25,957 nucleotides of DNA from an uncultured Oscillospiraceae bacterium. Lineage in GTDB: Bacteria > Bacillota > Clostridia > Oscillospirales > Oscillospiraceae. The stretch is taken from NCBI GenBank assembly GCA_910578575.1, contig CAJTQP010000032.1, positions 1 to 25,957 on the forward strand, given 5' to 3'. This document shows positions 13,425 through 20,885 of this stretch, in pieces. Below the pieces are notes generated by a model that was given only the letters and a program-made list of their open reading frames with translations, had not been told where the DNA came from and ran no database searches. Positions within the stretch are counted from its first letter, which is position 1. Each line of letters starts with the position of its first letter. Made by a program: the position numbers and the translations under genes.

Positions 13425-14732
13425 ATGGGAAGCCTATTGTTGAAGAACTGCCGGGCCCTGTTGATGGACGGCTCGAATCTGGTGAAAAGCAATACCTTCG
13501 TGGCCATCCAGGGGGAGACCATCCAGTCTGTGGGGACCACCCGTCCGGAGGGGGCCTTTGACCAGGAGATCGACTGCAAGAACAACGTATTGATGCCGGG
13601 GCTGGTGAACGCCCACACCCATGTGCCCATGACCCTGCTGCGGGGCTATGGCGGGGGCTGCGACTTGCAGACCTGGCTGAACCAGTGGATCTTCCCGGCG
13701 GAAGCCAAGCTGGATGACCGGGCGGTGGCCGCCGGGGCGGCGTTGGGGCTGGCGGAGATGATCGCCTCCGGCACCACCACCATCGCGGATATGTATATGC
13801 ACACCCCGGCCATTGCCAAGACCGTCCTGGAGGCGGGCATCAGCGCCAACCTCTCCTGTGGTGGGGTGTATTTTGGGGCTCCAGAGGAGTTTAGCCCAGA
13901 GCGCTGCAACGACTGCCAGAACCAGCGTCAGCTCACCGAGGAATGGCATGGGGCGGGGAATGGGCAGATTTTGGTGGATGCCTCCATCCACGGGGAGTAC
14001 ACCTCCAACCATCCCCTGTGGCAGTGGATGGCGGACTATGCCCAGGACCACAAGCTGGGGATGCACGTCCATATCTCCGAGACCCAGCGGGAGCATGAGG
14101 AGTGTAAGGGCCGCCATGGGGGGGCTACCCCCCTTCAAATCCTGGACCGCTATGGGGTCTGGGAGAACCGGGCCATTGCCGCCCACTGCGTGTGGACCGA
14201 TGAGATGGATTGGGCGCTGATGAGCCGGAAGGGCATCAGTTGTGTCCACAACCCGGTGTCCAACCTGAAGCTGGGTTCCGGGGTGGCGTGGATCCCCGCC
14301 ATGAAGAAGGCGGGGGTGAACATCGCCCTGGGCACCGACGGGGTGTCCTCCAACAACAATACCGATCTGTTTGAGGAGATGAAGTTCGCCGCCGTGCTCC
14401 ACAACGGCGTCACCCACGACCCCCTGGCCCTGCTGCCCATGGATGTGCTAAGAATGGCCACCGTGGACGGGGCAAAGGCCCTGGGGCGCAAGAGCGGGGT
14501 GATCGCCCCCGGCTACCAGGCGGACCTGATCTTAGTGGACTTTGACCGCCCCCACCTGCATTTGTGCCACAGCGTGGTGGACAACCTGGTCTACAGCGCC
14601 CGCGGCAGCGACGTGGTGATGAATATTGCCCGCGGCAAGCTCATATACAAAGACGGAGACTTCCTGACTCTGGACATGGAAGCTATCCTGGACGAGGTGG
14701 AGCACTACGCCCGGCCCCTGATGTTTGGCTGA
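13425..14732 (+). CDS. mtaD: Amidohydrolase, 5-methylthioadenosine/S-adenosylhomocysteine deaminase type
   Basis: This 435-residue protein has AAGGAGG 5-6 nt before the ATG. It belongs to the ATZ/TRZ branch of metal-dependent amidohydrolases, which deaminate methylthioadenosine, S-adenosylhomocysteine or adenosine. Metal and catalytic motifs are visible: NAHTHVPM (N-terminal HxH), a DASIHGEY segment, HVHISET, AIAAHCVW and the Asp in ALGTDGVSSNNN. The C-terminus returns to the small beta domain (PGYQADLILVDFD). The exact substrate cannot be fixed from sequence; related guanine or atrazine-type deaminases share the fold. Coupling to punA fits deamination followed by phosphorolysis of the inosine-type product. 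Confidence 0.88.
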   Translation: MGSLLLKNCRALLMDGSNLVKSNTFVAIQGETIQSVGTTRPEGAFDQEIDCKNNVLMPGLVNAHTHVPMTLLRGYGGGCDLQTWLNQWIFPAEAKLDDRAVAAGAALGLAEMIASGTTTIADMYMHTPAIAKTVLEAGISANLSCGGVYFGAPEEFSPERCNDCQNQRQLTEEWHGAGNGQILVDASIHGEYTSNHPLWQWMADYAQDHKLGMHVHISETQREHEECKGRHGGATPLQILDRYGVWENRAIAAHCVWTDEMDWALMSRKGISCVHNPVSNLKLGSGVAWIPAMKKAGVNIALGTDGVSSNNNTDLFEEMKFAAVLHNGVTHDPLALLPMDVLRMATVDGAKALGRKSGVIAPGYQADLILVDFDRPHLHLCHSVVDNLVYSARGSDVVMNIARGKLIYKDGDFLTLDMEAILDEVEHYARPLMFG

Positions 14733-14763
14733 GCACCCACCCCCAGACGGGAGGAACAGACCT

Positions 14764-16353
14764 TTGAAAACAACGCAGAAAAGCAACACCTTCTTCGGCG
14801 GTGCGGCGATCCTGGCAACCAGTATCATCCTGGTGAAGATCATCGGTGCCCTCTACAAGATCCCCCTGGGTAGGATCTTGGGGGATGCGGGCTTCGGGCA
14901 CTTCAACAATGCCTACGCCGTGTTCAACCTGCTGATGATGGTGTCCACGGCGGGGTTGCCGGTGGCCATCTCCAAGACCATCTCCGAGGCCAACTCCCTG
15001 GGGCGGCACCGGCAGGCGGACCGGGTGTTCCGGGTGGCTTTGACCACCTTCGTGCTCCTGGGCACCGTCAGCTCCCTGGTGATGCTGTTTTTTGCGGAAC
15101 CTCTGGCCCAATTCCAGCATGACAGCCTGGCGGCCCCCGCCATCCGGGCCATGGCCCTGTCTGCGCTGTTCCTGTGCGCCATGTCCGCCTACCGGGGCTA
15201 TGCCCAGGGGCACTCCAACATGGTGCCTACGGCGGTGTCTCAGGTCATTGAGGCGGTGTCGAAGCTGGGCATCGGCCTGGCGTTGGCCTGGTATCTGACC
15301 CGTCGGGGCTTCGGCATGGAGATCACCGCCGCCGGGGCCATCGTTGGCGTCACCTGCGGGGGATTTCTAGGGCTGATCTATTTGATGGTCCAGCACCACC
15401 GGGCCAAAGGGCGGCAGCTCCCCAGCCGGGACCTGCCCGACGGGGCCGGGTTCATTTTGATCAACCTGCTCTCCATCGCCATCCCCATCACCATCAGCGC
15501 CTCTGTGGTGCCCATCACCACCTATCTGGACACCGTCCAGGTCCAGGGGCTGATGCAGAGCGCCCTGGGCTATGACCGGGATATGGCGGTGGCCCTCTAT
15601 GGCAGCTATCAGAAGGCGGTGACCATTTACAACCTGCCCTCGGCCTTTATGGTCTCCTTCACCGCCTGTATCGTCCCGGCCATCTCCGCCGCCCTCACCC
15701 AGAGGAAGCGGCGCAGCGCGGGGAAGATCGCGGAATCCGCCCTGCGGGTGGGGGTGATGCTGGCGTTGCCGGCGGGGGTGGGGCTGTCGGTGCTCAGCGG
15801 GCCCATCATCCAACTGCTTTTTCCGGAAACCAACCAGGAGGTGGCCAGCCAGTGTATGCTGGTGCTGGGCATCGCCTCGGTGTTTGTGTGCGTGATGCTG
15901 CTGTGCAACGCCATCCTACAGGCCAACGGCCACGCCTCCCTGCCCATTTTGTTTATCGCCATTGGCAGCGCGGCCAAGCTGGCAGTGAACTTCTTCCTGG
16001 TGCAGCAGCCGGCCCTGGGGGTCAAAGGAGCCCCGGTGGGGACCCTGATCTGCTTCGTGCTGGTGGCGGTCATGGAGCTCATCGCCATCAAGCAGGTGAC
16101 CCCCCACCCCCCAAAATACTGGCGGGTGTTTGGGAAAACCGCCCTGGCCTCCGCCGTGATGGGGGTGTATGCCTGGGCCAGCTATGGCTATCTGTCGCAG
16201 CACTTTGGCAACCTGCTGGGCGTGGCGGGGTCCATCTGTACTGCCGGGGTGGTGTATCTGCTGCTGGTGGTGGGCTTGCAGGTGGTGTCCAGAGACGACC
16301 TGTCCCTGATGCCCAAGGGGGATAAGATCGCAAGGATCTTGCGGGTGAAGTGA
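14764..16353 (+). CDS. SpoVB/YabM-like polysaccharide flippase (MOP superfamily)
   Basis: This 529-residue protein starts at TTG 14764, with GGGAGGA about 9 nt upstream; the longer frame from 14725 overlaps the intergenic region and lacks such a site. It has about 14 hydrophobic segments spread over the length, starting TFFGGAAILATSIILVKIIGALY, a segment typical of the SpoVB/MurJ-like MVIN branch. Such proteins flip lipid-linked oligosaccharide or peptidoglycan precursors across the membrane. In B. subtilis, yabM of this group lies directly before yabN (mazG), as here, which supports a YabM/SpoVB identity over MurJ. The gene starts 31 bp after mtaD and is probably in the same transcript. Confidence 0.87.
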   Translation: MKTTQKSNTFFGGAAILATSIILVKIIGALYKIPLGRILGDAGFGHFNNAYAVFNLLMMVSTAGLPVAISKTISEANSLGRHRQADRVFRVALTTFVLLGTVSSLVMLFFAEPLAQFQHDSLAAPAIRAMALSALFLCAMSAYRGYAQGHSNMVPTAVSQVIEAVSKLGIGLALAWYLTRRGFGMEITAAGAIVGVTCGGFLGLIYLMVQHHRAKGRQLPSRDLPDGAGFILINLLSIAIPITISASVVPITTYLDTVQVQGLMQSALGYDRDMAVALYGSYQKAVTIYNLPSAFMVSFTACIVPAISAALTQRKRRSAGKIAESALRVGVMLALPAGVGLSVLSGPIIQLLFPETNQEVASQCMLVLGIASVFVCVMLLCNAILQANGHASLPILFIAIGSAAKLAVNFFLVQQPALGVKGAPVGTLICFVLVAVMELIAIKQVTPHPPKYWRVFGKTALASAVMGVYAWASYGYLSQHFGNLLGVAGSICTAGVVYLLLVVGLQVVSRDDLSLMPKGDKIARILRVK

Positions 16354-16430
16354 GAATCCAGGGGAATTTGTGCCGTTTTCTCTCGGAAAACCGGGGGATT
16401 TGGGACAACTTCGTGAAGAAATTGTGAAGA

Positions 16431-16446
16431 AAGCCCATAAGGGCTT
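16431..16446 (+). other. Hairpin upstream of mazG
   Basis: AAGCCC (16431-16436) pairs with GGGCTT (16441-16446) around ATAA. There is no T-run, so it is a weak terminator at best. It lies in the 120-bp gap between the flippase and mazG. Confidence 0.3.
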
Positions 16447-16473
16447 GTGAGAATGGGAAAGCTATGATAGATT

Positions 16474-17298
16474 ATGATAGATTTTGAAACCAAAGCGCGG
16501 TACGGGGTGGAGGACTTGCGAGAGATCGTGGCCATCCTCCGGGCCCCTGGGGGCTGTCCCTGGGACCAGGTGCAGACCCATGAGAGCATCCGCCGGAATT
16601 TTATCGAAGAGGCCTACGAGGTGGCGGAGGCCATCGACCAGAAGGACCCGGAACACCTGAAAGAGGAGCTGGGGGATGTGCTGTTGCAGGTCCTCTTTCA
16701 CAGCTCCATCGAGGAGGACGCGGGGCGCTTCAACCTGGACGACGTGGCCGACGGGATCTGTAAAAAGCTCATCTACCGCCACCCCCATGTGTTCGCCCCG
16801 GAGGAGGAGGCCCTGGACTGGGAGGAGCTGAAACGCCGGGAGAAGGGCCAGCAGACCCAGGCGGAGGTCCTGGACGGGGTGGCCCGGAGCCTGCCCGCCC
16901 TGTGGCGGGCGGAGAAGCTGCAAGGCAAGGCGGCCAAGGCGGGGTTTGAATGGCCCAATGTCCAGGCCGCCATGGACAAGCTCACGGAAGAAGTGGACGA
17001 GCTGAAAACCGCTGTGGCGGAGGAGAGCAATGTGGAAGAGGAGCTGGGGGACCTGCTGTTCGCAGCGGTGAAGGTGGCCCGGTTCTTCCAGATAGACGCC
17101 GAAAGGGCCCTGGACGCAGCCTGCGAAAAATTCATTCGCCGGTTTGCCGGGGTGGAGGCGGCGGCCGCAGCCCAGGGAAAGCCCATGTCGGCCTTTCCTG
17201 TGGCGACACTGATGGCCTTTTGGGACCAGATGAAGGACCGCGAGACCAAAGACACCAAAGACGACAAAGAAAGGGAACACGAGCATGAACAAGAATGA
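16474..17298 (+). CDS. mazG: MazG nucleoside triphosphate pyrophosphohydrolase
   Basis: This 274-residue protein hydrolyses (d)NTPs, including non-canonical ones, to monophosphate and pyrophosphate. Two MazG domains are visible. The first has GGCPWDQVQTHESIRRNFIEEAYE and HLKEELGDVLLQVLFH with the metal-binding Glu/Asp set. The second has TEEVDELKTAV and VEEELGDLLFAAVKVARF. The last 20 residues are a highly charged tail whose codons overlap the start of hup by 14 nt. A direct repeat TATGATAGATT gives two nearby ATGs; the one at 16464 opens only a 7-codon ORF in another frame, and the one at 16474 starts mazG. The ribosome site is weak. Order flippase-mazG-hup is conserved in Clostridia. Confidence 0.93.
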   Translation: MIDFETKARYGVEDLREIVAILRAPGGCPWDQVQTHESIRRNFIEEAYEVAEAIDQKDPEHLKEELGDVLLQVLFHSSIEEDAGRFNLDDVADGICKKLIYRHPHVFAPEEEALDWEELKRREKGQQTQAEVLDGVARSLPALWRAEKLQGKAAKAGFEWPNVQAAMDKLTEEVDELKTAVAEESNVEEELGDLLFAAVKVARFFQIDAERALDAACEKFIRRFAGVEAAAAAQGKPMSAFPVATLMAFWDQMKDRETKDTKDDKEREHEHEQE

Positions 17299-17563
17299 AC
17301 TGATCCTGCGCATCGCTGAAGAGACCACCCTGCCCCGAAAGACCGTGGAGATCGCCCTCAACGCCACCTTCAACCAGATCACCCAGGCCATGGCCGAGGG
17401 GGAGCGGGTGCAGATCGTGGGCTTTGGCTCCTTTGAGACCAAGGAGCGGGCAGAGCGCATCGGCCGCAACCCCCGCACCGGGGAAGAGGTCCCCATCCCC
17501 GCCGCCACCGTGCCGGTGTTCAAGCCGGGAAAGGCCCTGAAGGACGCGGTGGACCAACAATAA
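17285..17563 (+). CDS. hup: HU-family DNA-binding protein
   Basis: This 92-residue protein has the HU/IHF length and sequence: MNKNELI start, two N-terminal helices, VQIVGFGSFETKERAERIGRNPRTGEEVPIPA covering the DNA-binding beta arm with its RNP tip, and VPVFKPGKALKDAV at the end. It bends and compacts DNA as a dimer. The start lies 14 nt inside mazG, with a GA-rich site (AAAGAAAGGGAA) upstream, so translation is coupled to mazG. A strong terminator follows the stop. Confidence 0.96.
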   Translation: MNKNELILRIAEETTLPRKTVEIALNATFNQITQAMAEGERVQIVGFGSFETKERAERIGRNPRTGEEVPIPAATVPVFKPGKALKDAVDQQ

Positions 17564-17571
17564 ACACCACA

Positions 17572-17601
17572 AAAAAACCAGCCGGTGCGGCTGGTTTTTT
17601 G
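17572..17601. terminator. Bidirectional terminator between hup and rqcP
   Basis: AAAAAACCAGCC (17572-17583) pairs perfectly with GGCTGGTTTTTT (17589-17600). T-runs on both strands end the converging hup and rqcP transcripts. Confidence 0.93.
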
Positions 17602-17610
17602 TTGCGGTTT

Positions 17611-17850
17611 TCAGAGTTCTTTGTACATCAGGGCAGCGTTTTCCTTGCCCTTCAGCTCCGTGGTGGAGAGGACCTCCACCTGGACCGTCCGGGCCCCGAA
17701 GCGGATCTCCAGGGTGTCCCCCTCCTTCACGTCGTAGGAGGCCTTCACCACCCGGCCATTGACGGAGATGCGCTCGTTGTCGCAGGCCTCGTTGGCCACG
17801 GTGCGCCGCTTGATGAGGCGGGAGACTTTCAGCCATTTGTCCAGTCGCAT
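17611..17850 (-). CDS. rqcP: S4-domain RNA-binding protein, RqcP/YabO
   Basis: This 79-residue protein is almost entirely one S4 domain: MRLDKWLKVSRLIKRRTVANEACDN followed by ERISVNGRVVKASYDVKEGD. RqcP (B. subtilis YabO) binds stalled 50S subunits and supports RqcH in adding alanine tails during ribosome quality control; Hsp15 is the related protein in Proteobacteria. AAGGAGG lies 7 nt before the ATG. It is the second gene after lepB, 12 nt downstream. In B. subtilis yabO follows yabN (mazG) on the same strand; here it is inverted and converges on hup. Confidence 0.9.
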   Translation of the reverse strand: MRLDKWLKVSRLIKRRTVANEACDNERISVNGRVVKASYDVKEGDTLEIRFGARTVQVEVLSTTELKGKENAALMYKEL

Positions 17851-17862
17851 GGTGACACCTCC

Positions 17863-18549
17863 TTAATCCAACACCCGGAAGTCCTGGAAGGGCAGCAAGA
17901 CGCACACCGCCCGACCGATGATATACCGAGTGTCCACCGTGCCCAGGTCCATGTTGCGGCTGTCGGCAGAGGCGTTGCGGTTGTCGCCCATGACGAACAC
18001 GGAACCCTCCGGGACCTCCCAATAGTTGCCCCGCTCCTTGTCGCTGCTGGGCATGAGCATGGGCTCATTGATATAGGGCTCGTCCTGGGGGATGCCGTCC
18101 ACGTAGACGGTGCCGCTGCTATAGTCGATCTCCACCGTCTGGCCCCCCACGGCGATGACCCGCTTGACGATGGGGCTGTCGATTTCCCCAAACTGCTTGC
18201 GTAGGACCACGATATCCCCCTGCTCCGGCTCATAGTTGATGCACTGGAGGAGGAGCAGGTCCCTGTGGTGGAGGGTGGGGACCATGGATACGCCATCCAC
18301 GTTGATGACGCGGCCGAAGAAGGCGAACACTACCACCAGCATCACCAGGGCCAGGGTGAGAGCTTGGAGCCAGGTGAACAGATCGTTGGCCAGGTCCGAT
18401 TTCTTTTTTTTCTTCTTGGGGGTGTCGGGGTCGCTGCCGTCGGGCTGGTCGGGGGCCTCGGCGGGTGTGGGGTCCTCAGGGAGGGTGGTATTCTCAGGCG
18501 GCTTGGGGTCCTCCGGCAGGGGCGCCGCAGTGTTTTGGGTTTCAGACAT
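17863..18549 (-). CDS. lepB: Signal peptidase I with long acidic cytoplasmic N-terminus
   Basis: This 228-residue protein cleaves signal peptides of exported proteins outside the membrane. Residues 1-43 are rich in Pro, Glu and Asp, followed by KKKKKK (45-50) and one membrane helix (about 57-79). The Ser-Lys catalytic pair is S88 (GVSMVPT) and K129 (KRVIAVGG). The GDNR box is at 189-192, followed by SADS. Length without the tail is normal for a Gram-positive type I enzyme. The ribosome site AAGGAG precedes the ATG, and a good promoter lies 33 bp upstream. Transcribed together with rqcP. Confidence 0.94.
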   Translation of the reverse strand: MSETQNTAAPLPEDPKPPENTTLPEDPTPAEAPDQPDGSDPDTPKKKKKKSDLANDLFTWLQALTLALVMLVVVFAFFGRVINVDGVSMVPTLHHRDLLLLQCINYEPEQGDIVVLRKQFGEIDSPIVKRVIAVGGQTVEIDYSSGTVYVDGIPQDEPYINEPMLMPSSDKERGNYWEVPEGSVFVMGDNRNASADSRNMDLGTVDTRYIIGRAVCVLLPFQDFRVLD

Positions 18550-18581
18550 AGCGAGACTCCTTCAAAGTGATATTTGCTCTC

Positions 18582-18610
18582 ATTATACGCCAGTTTCCCG
18601 ACAATAGCAA
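18582..18610 (-). promoter_or_regulatory. Sigma-A promoter of lepB-rqcP
   Basis: On the minus strand TTGCTA (18610-18605) and TATAAT (18587-18582) are separated by 17 bp, 33 bp before the lepB ATG. Confidence 0.75.
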
Positions 18611-18663
18611 TCACAACTTCACGATGATACGCAGATTAAAGTTTTCGTCCACCTTTTTCAATC

Positions 18664-18930
18664 GAAGCGCGGAGCCGTCGCGAGCAGCGGGCTAAGCCCC
18701 GGAGCGTAGGCGAAGCCCAAGGAGGGGCCGCAGGCCCCGGATGGGTTCGCCGGAGTCGGAGGGGCTTAGAACCGCGTCGCAAGCACACCCGCCCGCAGGC
18801 GGGCGATTCGGAGGCCAACCGCCGCAAAGCGGCGGCTCTTAGGCCGGAGATGGCGCAGCGTGACACCACCAAGGTGGCGGAGTCCAGAGGCAGAGCCTCT
18901 GGGCAGGTTTGGGCGGCAGCCCAACCGATG
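18664..18930. other. GC-rich hairpin cluster in a 443-bp gene-free region (possible structured RNA or palindromic array)
   Basis: Nested stems: CTAAGCCCC (18692-18700) with GGGGCTTAG (18761-18769); GGCGAA plus CCC (18709-18718) with GGG plus TTCGCC (18743-18751); GGGGCC with GGCCCC (18724-18738, loop GCA). Then single hairpins: CCCGCC/GGCGGG (18788-18803), CCGCCGC/GCGGCGG (18819-18835, loop AAA), CCAC/GTGG (18866-18877), CCAGAGGC/GCCTCTGG (18884-18902, loop AGA) and TTGGGC/GCCCAA (18909-18924). Loops are purine-rich on the plus strand, which would favour a plus-strand RNA. Directly downstream on plus is a strong terminator. No convincing plus-strand promoter or gene is visible. Confidence 0.6.
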
Positions 18931-18936
18931 GAATCA

Positions 18937-18985
18937 AAACCTCCCGCGGAAGGGGCCCAGGAAAGGGGCCTTCCGCGGGAGGTTT
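18937..18985. terminator. Strong bidirectional terminator (17-bp perfect stem)
   Basis: AAACCTCCCGCGGAAGG (18937-18953) pairs perfectly with its complement at 18969-18985. TTTG/TTG follows on plus and TTTTGATT on minus. On minus it ends the ymdB-yhaO-yhaN-like operon, whose last stop codon is at 18993. Confidence 0.85.
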
Positions 18986-18992
18986 GTTGTGC

Positions 18993-20885
18993 TTAAAAGC
19001 CAGGGAGTTTGAGGGTGGTGAGGTCCCGGCGGTTTTCCAGGAGGGAGAACTCCCGGTGCTGGCAGGTGAAGAGGATCACTTGTCGCTGCTGGGACAGCTC
19101 CATCAAAAGCTCCAGGGTGACGGCTAGGTGGTGGTCGTCGAAGGTCAGCAGGGCGTCGTCCAGGACCAGGGGGACCGCCTGCTCCGGGGGGAGGAGCAGC
19201 TTGGCCACTGCCAGGCGCAGGGCCAGGTAGAGCTGGTCGGCGGTGCCCCGGCTGAGGTAGGCCAGGGGGCGGTCGCTGAGGCTGCCGCTCTCCCGGACGG
19301 TGACGTTGAGGCTGCGGTCCAGGTTGATCTGGTCGTATCGCCCCTGGGTGAGCTGGGAGAAATACTGGGCGGCCTGCTGGCTGAGCTGGGGGGAGAAGCG
19401 GGCGTGGAGCTGTTCATCTGCCTGGCTGAGGAACTCGCGGGCCAGGGAGATGGCCTCGAAGTCGGTCTCCAGGCGGCTGCGCTCCTCTTGGAGGTTGTCC
19501 AGGCGGGCCTCCAGGAGGACAGGGTCCCCCAGGGCAGAGAGCTGGCCTTCCAGCTGGGAGATCTCCCGCTCCTGGGTGTGGAGGGCCTCCCGGCAGGACT
19601 CCGCTTCCGGGGAGCGGGTGGGGGCGCCTTGGGGTTGGGCGGACTCCACGGCCTCGAAGTATTTCCGGGCCTGCTCCCGCTGGGCCAGGGCCTCTTGGAG
19701 CTCCTGGTGCTGGCGGGCCTGGTTGTGCTCCTCCTCTAGGAGGTCTTGCAGCTCCTCCAGCTCCTGGCGGTCCCGGCGGTCCTTGCGCAATTTGAATAGG
19801 CCGGTGATGAGCACCAACAGCCACAGGGCTCCCACGGCGGCGGCCAGGGGGATCAGAGGGGGCTGGGGCCAGTTCAGGGGGTATTCCGGCAGCAGGGGCT
19901 CCAGGTACATGGGGTTCACCACGATGTACCAGGCCGCGGCGGCCAAAGTCAGAAGGACAGCAAAGAGGACAAATATCAGGTGACGGCGGCGGCGCAGGCG
20001 CAGGGCGTATTGCAGGTCCTCCACGTCCTCCTCCATCTCCTGCTGCCCCTCCAGGTCCGCTTCCGTCTGGTACTGGGACTGGAGGGTCCGGACCCGGTGC
20101 TCGGCGGCGTCCAGCTCGGCACTGGCCTGGTCATAGCGCTGGCGGCTGTTGGCCTTGCGCTGGTCCAGCTCCTCCTGCATCAGGGTATCCCAGCGGGTCT
20201 GCTCCTGGCGCAGGGCCTCGGCGCGGGCTTGGGCCTGGTCCAGGTCCTGGCGCAGGCCGTTGGTCTGGCGGAGGGTGTTGTTGAGTTCCTCTTCCTCCTG
20301 CTCCAGCTGGGGGAGGAGGCCGGCGCTGTGGAAGCGGCGGCGGTGCTGCCAGCCTTTCAGGGTCTCATCTGCCTGGGACCAGGAGCCCTCCTCCTCCCCG
20401 GTGGACACCAGGGCGGAGATGCGCCGCTCCAGCTCCTGGCTCTGGGTGACGGCCAGGCTGCTCTGGCGGAGAAACACCGAGCGGTCAAAGACCTCCCGGC
20501 CCACCCCGGTGAGGGTCTCCCCCAAATTCTCCCCGGTGAGGCCGGGAACGGGGCGGCCGCTGTCTACGTACACGGCGGAGAAGTCCCCCATGGGGACCCC
20601 GCTCTGGGAGGTCCGGCGGACCTCCATGACGCTGCCCTGGTATTCACACAGCATGGAGCCCTCCATGGGGGCCCCGCTCCAGGGGCGGTAGCGGTTCTTG
20701 TCCGCGGGGGCCCCCCGCTTGTCCCGCTGGCGGGTGTCCAGGCCGTAGAGCATGGCCCGGAGGAAGGCGCACCAGGTGGACTTGCCGCTGCCGTTCACCG
20801 CGCCGATGAGGGTCATGCCGGGGCCGAAGCTGAGGGTCTCCCCCTGGAGACAGCCGAAGGTGGCGGTGAGTTTCAAAAGCTTCAT
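18993..20885 (-). CDS. Membrane-anchored SbcC/YhaN-like ABC-type ATPase
   Basis: This 630-residue protein has an SMC/Rad50-like head split by a long coiled coil. Walker A is GAVNGSGKST (28-37). The ABC signature region is YLSRGTADQLYLALRLAVAK and Walker B is VPLVLDDALLTFDD near the C-terminus. Coiled-coil stretches (about 190-300 and 368-490) flank two membrane helices (about 302-323 and 343-364) where Rad50 would have its zinc hook. B. subtilis YhaN has the same membrane-in-coil plan but is about 960 residues, so this one is compact. It overlaps the stop of the phosphoesterase gene by ATGA, so the two are translationally coupled and probably form a nuclease-ATPase complex on DNA near the membrane. 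The exact substrate is unknown. Confidence 0.85.
   Translation of the reverse strand: MKLLKLTATFGCLQGETLSFGPGMTLIGAVNGSGKSTWCAFLRAMLYGLDTRQRDKRGAPADKNRYRPWSGAPMEGSMLCEYQGSVMEVRRTSQSGVPMGDFSAVYVDSGRPVPGLTGENLGETLTGVGREVFDRSVFLRQSSLAVTQSQELERRISALVSTGEEEGSWSQADETLKGWQHRRRFHSAGLLPQLEQEEEELNNTLRQTNGLRQDLDQAQARAEALRQEQTRWDTLMQEELDQRKANSRQRYDQASAELDAAEHRVRTLQSQYQTEADLEGQQEMEEDVEDLQYALRLRRRRHLIFVLFAVLLTLAAAAWYIVVNPMYLEPLLPEYPLNWPQPPLIPLAAAVGALWLLVLITGLFKLRKDRRDRQELEELQDLLEEEHNQARQHQELQEALAQREQARKYFEAVESAQPQGAPTRSPEAESCREALHTQEREISQLEGQLSALGDPVLLEARLDNLQEERSRLETDFEAISLAREFLSQADEQLHARFSPQLSQQAAQYFSQLTQGRYDQINLDRSLNVTVRESGSLSDRPLAYLSRGTADQLYLALRLAVAKLLLPPEQAVPLVLDDALLTFDDHHLAVTLELLMELSQQRQVILFTCQHREFSLLENRRDLTTLKLPGF

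Noticed and set aside
18623..18635. GATGATACGCAGA, a 13-base match also at 25149-25161
   Set aside because: Several exact 13-mers are expected by chance in 26 kb, and the distance to the nearby promoters differs between the two places.
18636..18872. Minus-strand 78-codon ORF in the hairpin region
   Set aside because: It is Arg/Ala/Leu/Ser-rich, lacks a ribosome site, and its sequence follows the hairpins.
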